Source: Carallia brachiata
Taxonomy: Eukaryota > Streptophyta > Magnoliopsida > Malpighiales > Rhizophoraceae
Assembly (NCBI GenBank): GCA_021464245.1
Contig: JADCRB010000007.1
Location: 5,055,125 to 5,119,124 of the forward strand
Direction of reading: 5' to 3'
Length of the DNA stretch: 64,000 nt
Shown: in pieces, positions 1 through 11,011 of the stretch
Numbering within the stretch: the stretch's first letter is position 1
Layout: each line of letters opens with the position of its first letter
Position numbers and translations under genes: made by a program
Notes under the pieces: model-generated
Databases searched by the model: none
What the model saw: the letters and a program-made list of their open reading frames with translations, nothing else
Told to the model about the DNA's origin: nothing

Positions 1-1172
1 CAGATCTTGAGAGTTTGACAGCAGCTCTTGCAGCTGCAGCTGCATAAGCTGCTGATTCATAAGCATCTTGAGCAGCTGCTACTACATCTGTGTACTGCCT
101 TGGTTGGTGAGTTTCACAGTTCTCTCTAAGTTTAAACTCCTCATGCAGATCATTGATTTCATCTTGAGGCTCCCCATTAAGTGATTTAGGAGGTTCTTTC
201 CACTTCTGTTTCTGCTCCTTGCTATATCAGAGTTCTCCTGAAGCGATCACAGTTGAACAGCAAATTTCACATTAAACTTGCATTCATTGCGCTTGTTATG
301 TGGTGTATAGTTTGCCTACCTTATCAACCGCAGGGAATTTTCCTCCAAGTCCAGAGAGATACCGTTCACGGCTGCAATATCCTTCAGCGCCTTCATTCTG
401 CTTTCCAAGCTTGGCTGCTGTGCTGAAAGCTTTCGTATAATCTAACCCCAGAAGACAGAATTTGAGACCAAGCGTTTTGAGCAAAATATAAGCTGCAACA
501 GGCAAGTTTTTTTCTTTTGTTTTTTACCTTGGGATTCACTCCGCAGCTGTTGCGCAGCTCAACAGCTCGAGCAGCAAACTCTTTACCAAATCTTGATGCA
601 AAGATGCCCCGAATCTCCTGAAGCTCAGGGAGTTCCCCGCATCTCGAAGACGCAAAGATCAAGCTAGATATTGCCTCTTTGAGTTCATCAGGGCATTCCC
701 TATGCAGACATAAGCCCATCCGCGGATGTTAATACTTAATAGCCGGATAGCCATACGGGAATATAATCAGTGACAAGAAAAATTGAAGAAATTAACTTAT
801 TCTTCTGAAGAAGCGTGACCCTTTCGACCAGAAGGTGACAATAGTCCTCTATAATAGCAAAAGCATCCATCATATTCTGATCCTTGATCAAATGCTCGGC
901 CTGTCAAGTCAGATCATTTTAACACATACAAAAACATAAGAAGGAAAAAAAAAAGAGTGAAAGAAAGAAGGGTTGAATGGAACTACGCGAAGAAGAGCAC
1001 TTTCTTGGCGACCCAGTTTCAGGAGCTGAATAACATCAGATTTTGCCTGAGCACATCGGACTTGTCGCTGGTTCTTTAGGATGGCAATCCTTGAGATTGC
1101 AAGTTTTGCCCGAGTCTTGACTCTCGAGGTCTTGAAGTTCCTTCCAAGAAGAGCATCTAGTATCCTACCCAT
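1..1172 (-). CDS. IST1-like protein (ESCRT-III regulator), 5' part; gene runs off the window
   Basis: Product resembles plant IST1-like (DUF292) proteins, which bind ESCRT-III and the Vps4 ATPase in multivesicular-body sorting on endosomes. Start is the ATG at 1172 (MGRILDALLGRNFKTS, the typical opening helix). Exons read as 987-1172, 797-900, 528-699, 320-441 and 1-221 (incomplete); all junctions are GT-AG and the frame is open throughout. Recognisable family stretches are ELKEAISSLIFASSRCGELP and FGKEFAARAVELRN in exon 3 and QQPSLESRMKALKDIA in exon 4. Exon 5 uses the acceptor at 222-223; an acceptor 16 bases upstream would bring an in-frame stop. The last visible residues are an alanine-rich helix (YESAAYAAAAARAA), common in the tails of plant IST1-like proteins. 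The C-terminal part lies outside the window. The specific paralogue is not determined. Confidence 0.88.
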
Positions 1173-1284
1173 GCTGGAGTCGGACTCCAGAAAACAACAA
1201 AACCAGAGGAAGCTCTAACGCTTCAGCAACCCCACTAAGTTTATTACCCGAGAACCAATTTATAATACAAAACTGTTACCATGA

Positions 1285-1450
1285 AACGGACGACCCGAAT
1301 ATAGATAAGCATTGATTCCGGCTTATATGCGTACATAATAATTAATAAACTGATATACACTTAATTAAATAAATAAATTTAGACCCGAATACATAATCAA
1401 TTGATTCTGGTTTACATTCGTACATAGTAATTAATAAACATAATTAAATA
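1285..1450. repeat. Tandem duplication, about 90-bp unit, two copies
   Basis: The unit beginning GACCCGAATA at about 1288 recurs at about 1381. Both copies continue through a TTGATTC(C/T)GG core and end in TAATTAATAAAC. Copies differ by several substitutions, so the duplication is not recent. Confidence 0.7.
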
Positions 1451-1633
1451 AAATTAACTAATACCCACGTTGTGTCATTTTTTGTGTCTAAAATTTTTTT
1501 AGAGAAATATTTCTTGAGACTTTTTGAATAAGATTAAATTGATCTGAACTAAACAAAAAAAAATATAAAAACGGTTGGAATTTAAATATTAGATATACTA
1601 AATAGCAATTTTAAGGCCCTAAAAATTCAATGT

Positions 1634-2330
1634 TGTTAAAACCGGTTTGGATCGGTTGGTCCGACCGCTTCAACCGGTGATCGGTTGGAGGTTCGAGTTA
1701 GTTCAAAGTATTTTTTTGATAAGAACCGGGCTGATCAAAACTGATCAAAATAGTCAAAATCGGTAAGAACAGGATCAGTTGGACCGGTTGAAAGCAAATC
1801 AAAAATTTATAAATTATAATTTGACCCAATATTTATTTAAACTGCAATTTGAGCTATAAAGTTACTTAAAATTTTTAATTTACGCTTAAATTTAATCAAA
1901 ACTTTCAATTTAGTTTGTAAAATTAAAAAAATTAATATTTAATCATTATTTATAAATTTAATCCTTTTAATTATATATATATATATTATTAAATACCAGT
2001 TCAAATACATATTCAATTGATTGAATTTTGATCTACTAATTATTTCAATTTAATCTTAAATTCAATCAAAACTTTTAATTTAGTTCGTAAAATTAAAAAA
2101 ATTAATATTTAATCACTATTTATAAATATTATTCTTTTAACTACTTTTATATATATATATATATATATATATTATTAAATTTTAATTCAAATACAGGCTC
2201 AACTTAATTAAATTTTAACTTATTAATATTTTTATTCGATAGTAACTTCCGTTCAACCTTACCTAAAATACAGTGCAGTAGAGTTCAAATTTTTTATAAC
2301 TGCCGATTGGACCGCGAGTTGTGTGCGATA
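1634..2330. repeat. Dispersed CGGTT/ACCGG-rich element, copy 1
   Basis: Starts with GTTGTTAAAACCGG and is followed by closely spaced CGGTTGG and ACCGGT words up to about 1790, then AT-rich sequence. Related material occurs near 15955-16660, 31475-32310 and, inside the CACTA element, 60625-61055. The right limit is uncertain. No coding capacity is seen, and the repeat class is not identified. Confidence 0.4.
1880..2250. repeat. Tandem duplication, about 190-bp AT-rich unit, two copies
   Basis: The segment from about 1882 (CTTAAATTTAATCAAAACTT) is repeated from about 2071, including a (TA)n run and a TATTATTAAAT tail in each copy. The second copy's TA run is longer. This lies inside the CGGTT-type repeat region. 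Confidence 0.7.
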
Positions 2331-4360
2331 ATCCCGAGTCATAGTCTCAGAGCACCTACTTAGCTTGACACGTTTCATTACAAGTAGGCTTTCGTCCACT
2401 GGTGATTGAATGTTGATTAGTCATGCAAGTCATGAAAGGGTAGCACTACAAGCCAAAAAGAATTTTCGGACCATTTCGAGACTTTGGGACATTTCTATAA
2501 GAAGCGGCAGAAACAACGCCCTCTGCCTCTTTGAAAAAAAAATGCAGAAATGAGTGCGTTACTTACAATGCGAATGAATATGGATTGTGCCTTCTGTTGT
2601 CGTCAGGTCAATGTCGCCACAAAACCTCCAGTGTATTGAGAAGAAAAATTGCACGATTCTGTTTTTTCTTTTATAAATTATATAGATTAATGCGAATAAT
2701 ACCTTACAATTTTATCATCTTAAAATAACAATCAAATAATTCTAAATTTTGTTACAAGTGCACGTAACTGTCACAAATTATATTTTATTAGTCTGAGAGC
2801 TACGGAATAGAACCCAGTTACGAAATAATGATTCTGACGGCCTCGTTATTGGGAAGTATGTAGTGGCCCAATTTTATGACTCCTCATGTTAGCGTCTTTG
2901 TTTTGCGCGTTTTAACAAGCCTGAGTTTAGATCAGTCTTTTAATCGGAATGCATTGTACAATTGGCCAATTGGCCTATAGACAAAAGAATTGCCACAAAG
3001 CATGTCAAAGTATTTGAATTTGATAAACAGTTTAATTACATGATTGTATTATAGGTAGTATTAAAACAGTTATTCAGTTTATTCAATAACTTTTAACAAT
3101 TAATTTATTAATTTTATAAATTTAATTATTTAACGATTTATATTTCTTTAATATCACTTTAACCTCATAAACTATTTCTCTTTCATAAAACTGTTTATAT
3201 AGACCGTACTTATACATCAAAAAAAGAAAAAAAATAGGCAGGCCTGTCCTCGTTTTTGCAAACTTCCACGCCACGTTTGTTCGCGATAAGATTTTAGTTG
3301 AGAAATTGTTAGTTACATTTTATTTGTAAATCAATCCAATTGAACTGTGCATATGAAAATGAATTTCAGAAAAGCGGACAGAACACAAAGTCCAAAAATG
3401 ATATGTGGAATTCGATTGATATAGATCTCTAAGAGGGGTTGCCACCAGTGTCAACAGTGTTTTTATTTTTGTTGAAATATTTTTTTAACTTTTTCGTTGT
3501 TTCAAACAAAATTGACAACAAGGGTTGAAATATATGATCTTGTGTTACTTTCAAGCATGTTCATTGCACCATTCAGATGAAAATTGTAAACTGCAAAAAT
3601 TGAGGGAGATTGACCCAGGACCATTCCGATTGTAAATTGCACTCCGGTCGAATGATGGACCACTCATTAACATATTACCGTGACTTTTAGAACAGATGCA
3701 AGATCACTGAATTTCCCTTCTTCTTTTCTTTTCGGAAAAACTGAAAATGCTCCAGTAAAACGTTCATACCACGCAAACAAATTTCACAACCATACAGTAT
3801 AAAATGTGTGAAAACTGAAAACCCCACGTAGAAGGCTAAAAAGAGAGAGAGAAAGAGAGAAAAAAATATTTCCAATAGAAAGTTGTCAAACAAGTCTGAC
3901 AATTCTGGTTCTGGAACTACCAACTGATTCTTGTCATATGTTTTTCGTTTTGTCCAACAATCTTCGATCCTCTTCGAAGCTTGTGATGGAGGCTAGATGT
4001 CCGTTTTTGCTACTTTGCTCCTCTACAAGAAAACCAATAGGCGTCAACCACGCATCCTGTTTTATTAGTGATAAGAGTTCAAATGTTCTCTTTTAGTAAT
4101 AAGAGTTTCAAACGTAATAATTATAAAATTTTAAATTTAAATCTTATCAAAATATATAATAAAATTAAATTTATGTTACTCAAATGTTTATATTTATTGT
4201 AATTATTTAAAATTATAGTAATATCATACAAATATAATAAATATAATACTTTTGATAAGACGTTACGGCTACGCTCTTTCCTTTTTTTTTTCGGGTACCA
4301 AATGAAAAAGGAAAACCAATGGGCAAGTGTCCAAACGGCTAACGTTAATTAGGCCGGCTC

Positions 4361-4442
4361 CTTGTTTATTTCCCGAGAAAGCGACAAGGAAAAAGATAAG
4401 TATTGTTTATTTCCCGAGAAAGTGACAAGGAAAAAGATAGGC
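4361..4442. repeat. Near-perfect tandem duplication, about 42-bp unit
   Basis: TTGTTTATTTCCCGAGAAAG occurs twice in succession (about 4362 and 4404), each followed by GACAAGGAAAAAGATA. The copies differ at one base in the core, suggesting a fairly recent duplication. Confidence 0.85.
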
Positions 4443-5196
4443 ACATTCACATAAGTAAAAATATAACGGCATCAAAAATTTAAATTGTTTAGATAATAAA
4501 AAAGTATTAAATTTAAAAAAAATTATTAAATATTATTAAATTAATTACATATTCTCTAAATATAACTATATAATACCCTCATCTAACAAAATAAAACATA
4601 ATTTCAAACTTCTTTTTTTTTTTTTTTTTAATAAAAATTTTCCGGCGCATTTGGGGAGGGAGTTGACTTGTTTGAACCCATCCTTGTGCTTTTTTTTTTT
4701 TTTAACAACTTCTAAATAGCGGAAGTAATAATAAAGAATCAATCACTAACAAGAACAACAGTGACGAATTCTCCGCGAATTCAACAAAAAAATTTGGCAG
4801 AGAGTGATCAAAAGGAGAACAAAAATGCAAAAAAAAAAAACTTAATATTAAGAACTTGGGAAATTTCAATTTTAGTTTTAAATATTATTAGGATTTGAAC
4901 ACGAGCCAAATTAAGATTGTCGCCATTGCAGAGGGAATGGCAACAATTAACAACGTGTGGAGGGGAAAACAAAGACAAAATTACTGTATTTCAAGGCACG
5001 TATACATTCATATGGCAACCAATTTTTCCAAACAAATTCAGCGAAAGCTACGTGCGTAGCATGTCCAAATGACATGAACGTCTTTACACATGATGTTTCA
5101 GAGAGACGCGATACGAATAATTGGAATGAACACTTGATCTTGATGATGGAACTCCCTCAAATCTCAATAGGAGAATAGAGACAGAGAATACCCAGT

Positions 5197-5312
5197 TCAT
5201 TCCTCAAACTCGTGCATATGATCTAATAAATAGTTGGCTGCCAACTCTTCGTTCTTGTTGCATGCAAAGAATACTTGCATACTATAGCTCGATCAAAGCC
5301 CATCGCTTCAAG
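5197..5312 (-). pseudogene. RAD23: RAD23 last exon with 1-base deletion in UBA2
   Basis: After the acceptor the exon reads [11 protein letters not shown] in frame. The next bases, GTATGCAAGTATTC, match the family reading (V-L-E-V-F) only if one base is restored. The remaining C-terminus and stop ([12 protein letters not shown]) are well preserved in the shifted frame. The exon is 116 bases where 117 are needed. Confidence 0.85.
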
Positions 5313-8300
5313 CTGCAAAAATCATGTTCATTAGCATTATGGAGTTGGCGTTCTTCTCTTTTTTTTTTTTTTTTTCTCCTTTCTCTGCCAGGCATAAACA
5401 AGCAAATGAAAATCTGATACTACGGAGCAGAGAATCTCACGAGCAGATTGATTACGCTCTGATTGCAATATATATATATATATATATAGACAAAACATAA
5501 GAACCACGTTGCATTCCCAAATTGAAGATCAGAAGGGTATCGGTGATCTGCCTCATGCAATCCCAGTGATGCTTCTTGAAGTGAACATGAAAAAGAATAG
5601 ACCCAAAAACCCTCTGGAAACAGCAATTCACCAGGCAACTCTCACAATCCTAATTGAATGCAGATGCATTGACAAAATGTAGCATGGATAACAAAAATAT
5701 CTCCACGGATAAGGAGGCTTACGCGTTCAATCGCCTCGCGCTCTTCGGGGGTGACAGTCACAGCCTGTGGCATTGCTGAAGCCAGCTGACTCAGTTGGTT
5801 CCTGATTATCGATTGTATAAGCAAATTAGAATTATGTGAAGGGCATTCTAAATCCTTAAATGTAGCAGACCCATCTTACCCCTCTCCTTCAGCAGGTTCA
5901 TTTATCAAGCGCAAGAAATCAGCCTGATGCTCTTGAATTAGACGCATCAGGTGTGGATTCTGTTTCCCAAGCTCCTGCAGCATCGGCTGCAATATGACCC
6001 ATGGTCCATTGAGAGGGTCAGCGGAATAAGGTTATAATCAGCCAATGATATTGAATCAAAATGATAAAAGTCACCTGCAGGATTTGGGGGTTTGCTTGAA
6101 CCATAGCTCGCAAGGCCTGGAACTGAATTATAGAAAAGGGTTAAACACCATAACAAATAAATGTTGAACTGGTTCCTAATCAAACATCTTAAATACCTGC
6201 TGGCTATTGCGTAAGAAATCCAAGGTTCCGGCATTAGTATTGGCACCTGCACTGGCAAGGCCCTGATTTCATAGGAGTCCTATACGTCAGTTACTCTTAC
6301 TCTGTGATAGACCTCCAGGGCTAACTGAAAAGAGTTGCCTACCTGTGGAAATAGATCCAATGGGTTTGCATTTGGACCAGTAGGAGGTGCCGCTTGTTGT
6401 TGCACCTGAGCTGGAGGATTTACTGCCTGCCCAGTTGCAGGAACTCGGGCAATAGACGGAACTTCAGCTTGCTCAGGGATTCCCTGACATTATTCTATCA
6501 GTACTTCATAAGAAGTTTTATGAAAACTCATAAATAACTACCATTAAACCAAAATTTGCAGCCCACTCCAACAAACAACATAAACGACTACAAACAAAAC
6601 GCTGATTGTTCTTTATTTTTGCTTTAAATTTGTTAATCAAAAATGCATCTGGGCAGCATATTCCCATTGTAATTCAACATACCCCCATCCAAGAACAAAA
6701 AAGAGTAGTGGAAGAAAAGGAAAAGCTGCCAGGCCAGAGACTGACAACAACAACAATGACAACGAGAAAGCCTTACTCCCAAGTTTAATTGGACTCAGAT
6801 ACATGAATCTTTTGAGGTCAGAGGTTAAAATTGCTTACAGAATATAGATATTCAACAGCTCTTTCAGGGTTGTTGAATGCAGCACGTAGAGCGCGGACAA
6901 TGGTATCCCGGTCCCAACTCCCTCCACCCGTCAAGAATCTGTTGAATGGTAGCCTCTAAATTGTTTCCTGCAACAAGATTAGATGCTGCTTGCCCATACA
7001 CATCTGTTTCCAAACTACCTCAACCACAAAGAAAGAAAGGAAGAAAAATCAAAAGGAGGAAAAACGTCAATAAAATCAATTGGCTAAACAAAATACAAAT
7101 TGCTTTCCAATGTACCAAAAAAAAGACCCAAGTTTCCAGAGATCATAGATCTAGGAAACAACATGGCAAAGATATATGTTCTTCAATACCATAAAATCAC
7201 ACTCCTTGACAAGGAAAAATAGGATAGAATACTATAGAACTAGTACAAGAAATACTCACGAAACAGGTGCAACTAGAGGAGGAACGGATTCGGCAGCAGG
7301 TTGTGGTCTGAAAAAATAAAAGATATATGAAAAAACCCCAAAAAAGAAGAGAAAAATGAAATATCTGAAGCAGCATATAGGAAAAAAGAATAAGAAAATG
7401 AATTCAAGACCCACGGTGCTGCAGTAGGGGCAGGAGCTTCAGATGTTGTCAATGGTTGTTGTGGCACGCTAGAAGGCAAAGAACTTGTGGATTGCACCTG
7501 CGTGTGTAAGTAGTTGTTTTTAACTGGGCCTCATATGCAACTTAATAACACGAGTTTGTCTCGTCTTGTTTTAACTTGTTGCAAAGAGAAGAAGCATTTG
7601 TATAATCATCAAAACTAAAGACCCAAGCTTTATCATGTAGTGCTCAATGTCTTTTATGCTAAGCTTTGCATCCTTCATTCATCTAATGATCCTCTTTGCA
7701 CCTTATAATATCCCACTCATCATTGAGCAGCAATGGACCATAAATCTAATTCTAATAGACCAAACACCCTCACCTAAAAGCCTTAACACTCAGCAACTAC
7801 TTCCAAATAAATCCAATACACCTTAATGATAGGTCATCAAAACAGAAGGCATATCCATTGCGGACATCTGTGAAGAATCCTTTTAATATAATGACCTTGC
7901 ATGCATGTATCTCACACAGAAATTCCACAGTGAAGCACCCTGGGATGCTTTGCACTGATCTACAAAAATATACCCCGCATACCTACCTTGCTAGGAGGAG
8001 CAGTTGAAGCAGTTGAGGCTCCGCCTGCTGAAACCTTGCTCTACAAATGGCCAAACATGCATACATGTCAACATATTAAATATAACTTACTTTCTTGGCA
8101 GTAAACTCCTACGCATTATCAAACTCAAATAAACCTGCATAAGACTAAATATCAAATTAACAACAGACTTTGAGAATGGCTCTATGTAACCTTATTTTAC
8201 CACTCTTACAAGAAAAAGAATTATACCTAACTCCGAAAAAGGATAAAAGACAGCCTTTGAGATTCCACTACAAGTATATGCTATTACCACATCCATATGA

Positions 8301-9295
8301 ATGCTCGACAATACAACACTTCAATTAATACATAAGACACACTCACCTTGCTCAACATAACAACAATAAAACTACTCTCTGCAACTTTATTTTCATCCAG
8401 TGTTGTGTTATCTTTGAGAACTTTCCCCTGATGGATAAGCATCTGTTGTGCTGCAGGATAAACATCTACACCCTGAACCGTCTCTATATTTTTCTTGACA
8501 TCAGCAACCTAAATAAATAACAAAACTATGGTTCTCAATGGTGCAAGCGCACTCGTAATAGAAAAGAAGAATAAAAAAGTTCACATAAGCTGAGAGACTG
8601 AAGTGCATATAGAAGGTTACCAACAAATCCAATCAGAAAATTACCATGTTAATAATTCAAGGTGCAGTCAAAGTACATAGTAACAATATTGAATCAAAAG
8701 CCCACAATGCCACACCCACAAACGCACGACATCTAACTTTTTACATTTCTTCCTCGCGACACTCATCATTTTCACTCCTCTAGTCCTTCAATTGGCAACA
8801 TCTCACGAAACCCAGAATCTAATTATAACACAATGCGCAGTGTCAACCAAGACGTCACACATACTGACATACCCAATAAAAGCCAGCGATTCAGGTGTTT
8901 TCCGGGCTGTTACAGGATAACTCCATTAACCAAAAATGCATAATGAAACTCCATGACTAAAAATGTCAACTTAACAAATTCAAACCCCAATTGACGGTAG
9001 AAAATCACTGACTTACTAGAATCTGACATAGCTATACAATAAAATTATTACAGAACCGAAATGATAATACAATCTGAGTCATATTAAATCAATCTAATGG
9101 CATAGATAAAGCAATACACGCCACGCCAAGCCAAAAAAAAAAAAACCCAGAAATTCAGACAGCCAAATATGCAATACCCATCAGTAAATAAAATCAGAAA
9201 AATTAGGAAAAGAGCAACTGAGTAATTACCGTGTCTTCAGGTTTCACTTCGATTTCGAAGTTATTACCCTTCAAAGTCTTAATGAAAACCTTCAT
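5197..9295 (-). CDS. RAD23: Ubiquitin receptor RAD23 (UBL-UBA shuttle protein), with two frameshifts
   Basis: RAD23 carries ubiquitylated cargo to the proteasome: an N-terminal ubiquitin-like domain docks on the proteasome and two UBA domains bind ubiquitin chains. Twelve exons with GT-AG junctions: 9230-9295, 8347-8508, 7987-8040, 7415-7497, 7260-7307, 6839-7014, 6343-6483, 6197-6262, 6075-6122, 5880-5986, 5723-5801, 5197-5312. The UBL starts [20 protein letters not shown]; exons 3-5 are a Ser/Ala/Pro linker; exon 6 is UBA1 ([13 protein letters not shown] ... [12 protein letters not shown]); exons 7-10 cover the XPC-binding/STI1 region ([22 protein letters not shown]); exons 11-12 are UBA2 ([29 protein letters not shown], stop). 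Undamaged length would be about 382 residues, normal for plants. Two small deletions break the frame: 2 bases at 6929/6930, where the family has Met before Gly-Gly-Gly, and 1 base at about 5275-5281. Whether this is a pseudogene or a sequence error is open. Confidence 0.9.
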
Positions 9296-11011
9296 CTTCG
9301 TTTCCCAATTTCACTCTCCTTGCTTAATTCTCTTCTCCGGCGAGTCTCCGATGCCCGTCGCCGCCGGCGATGGAGCTTTCACAAAGAAGAAATTAGATAG
9401 ACACTGCCAAAGCGAAGAAAAGAGTCTCACTATAATCAAATGAAGAATATTTTTTTTAGGAAAATAATAATAATAATAAATTCAGGATTAAATGAAAGCC
9501 AATTATATGGCGACACGTGCTCATGAGTAGTAACGTGCAAGTTGTGGATTATTATAAAAAGATTTTTAATTTGATGTCGGTCTGAATAACTCCGGTGTCT
9601 TTTTTTTCCATTAAAAGATAAATTTATTATTTAAATATTAATAAAATTACATAAGATTCTGCTACTGAAATTTACGATGGTTATCTAGTCGTAAACTTAC
9701 ACTATATTACACGTGTTTTATCAAAAAGAACAACCTGACACATTAATAAAGGAGAAACATATTATAAAGACTCAAACTCTCAAGTCTTTAACATAAAAAT
9801 AAGTTAATTAGTTATTAAATTATTATTTTAAACAGTAATTTAGATTATAAAATAATTCACTTGTACATTAATTTAAACTAAAGATAAAAAAATAAAATTT
9901 TATAATATAAGATCAAGTATAATAAATAAAATTAACATGCATACACAAAAAAGTCCGAAACAAGAGGTTTATTTATTTATTTTTTTTGTCCGAGGTTTAA
10001 TTGTTTAATTAAAAGGAGCTAAGTATTTTTGCCGGCTCGGGCGCGGCCCAGCTTAGAATTGGCTCATTCTCCATTTTAGGTGTTGAGCTAACCCAGTAAG
10101 CCTAGATTAAAAACACTGACAAAAAAAAAAAAACAATTTAGATAAAAACAAAAATAGAAAAGCTTAGATTCAAAGCAGTGGATAAACCGATAACTATGGA
10201 TCCGAATCTTATTAAAATTAATTAATAAAATTAAATTTATAATTTATTGTATAATGTAAGTTAATTTATAATTATTAGTTACTTTACCTCCTTACAAATA
10301 TATTAGCAATATTCTCTAATAAGATAGTAAATATTACTCTTTTTCTTTATTTTATTAAAAAAAAGTGATATCCCATAATTTTTTTTTATTTTTCTTATTT
10401 GTATAATCCAAAGAAAGGCTTACTCTCATATAAGTATGAACATTTTTTTGTCATCAAATAAAAAAGTACATATATTTGAATATTTACATATTTATCAAAG
10501 GCACATGAATGTTCATCACTAACTTTAAATTTCTTTTCAAATTCAAATCGGAGAAAAAATATATCAAATTATCATTAGACTAACATTTTAAGTAATTATC
10601 ACTGACTTTAAATAATGAAATTTAGATGATAATAACTTTCGTAAATTTACCGAGTCAACTCTTTCGTTAATGACTTAAATTAGTTTTATTGCTGTTGAAA
10701 AAAAAATAGTTTTATTTATTTCATTGTAATTATTGCCCTCAAAAGAAAAGGATTTCATTGGAATTGTACTACCTTGATTCTGTCAGCCAAGCAGTTATTT
10801 TGGTTTGGGGGCGATGGGGTTTTTATTTTGTTTCTCTTTCACTCTGCTTTCATAGGCTTTTTTAAAACTCTGTACTTTCAGATTTAGGGTTTTACTTTAC
10901 TGTTGAATGCCAGTGCTCATCTGGGTTCCCATTTTCTCGGTTGTTTAATGCTCTGCAGATGTTAAATTTTAGTTCTTGGTGTCATTGTGTTGAGAAAGAT
11001 CGAATCTTTAT
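9296..11011. promoter_or_regulatory. Divergent intergenic region between RAD23 and ALG6
   Basis: About 1.7 kb separates the two divergent start regions. It holds an ACGTG core in GACACGTGCTC near 9511, a 5'-leader-like pyrimidine-rich stretch upstream of ALG6 (10790-10990) and AT-rich filler. No clear TATA box is assigned for either gene. A shared promoter is unlikely at this distance. No gene is seen between. Confidence 0.45.

Larger units (their letters stand above)
1173..5196. other. Intergenic, about 4 kb, repeat-bearing, no gene recognised
   Basis: Strongly AT-rich. Holds three local duplications (about 1285-1450, 1880-2250, 4361-4440), a CGGTT/ACCGG-rich repeat beginning near 1634, and a GA-rich run near 3840-3870. 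The open frames here are short and show no family signature. The region contains the promoter of the IST1-like gene, on its low-coordinate side, and the 3' flank of RAD23, on its high-coordinate side. Confidence 0.6.

Noticed and set aside
5420..5638. Minus-strand 72-codon frame taken as the C-terminal exon of RAD23
   Set aside because: It lacks the LEAMGF and HMHEFE blocks, which are found further downstream at 5197-5312 after a good acceptor. This stretch lies in the last intron.
6606..7194. Plus-strand frames inside the RAD23 gene
   Set aside because: They are in introns or opposite to coding exons, and are Lys/Gln-rich shadows without signatures.
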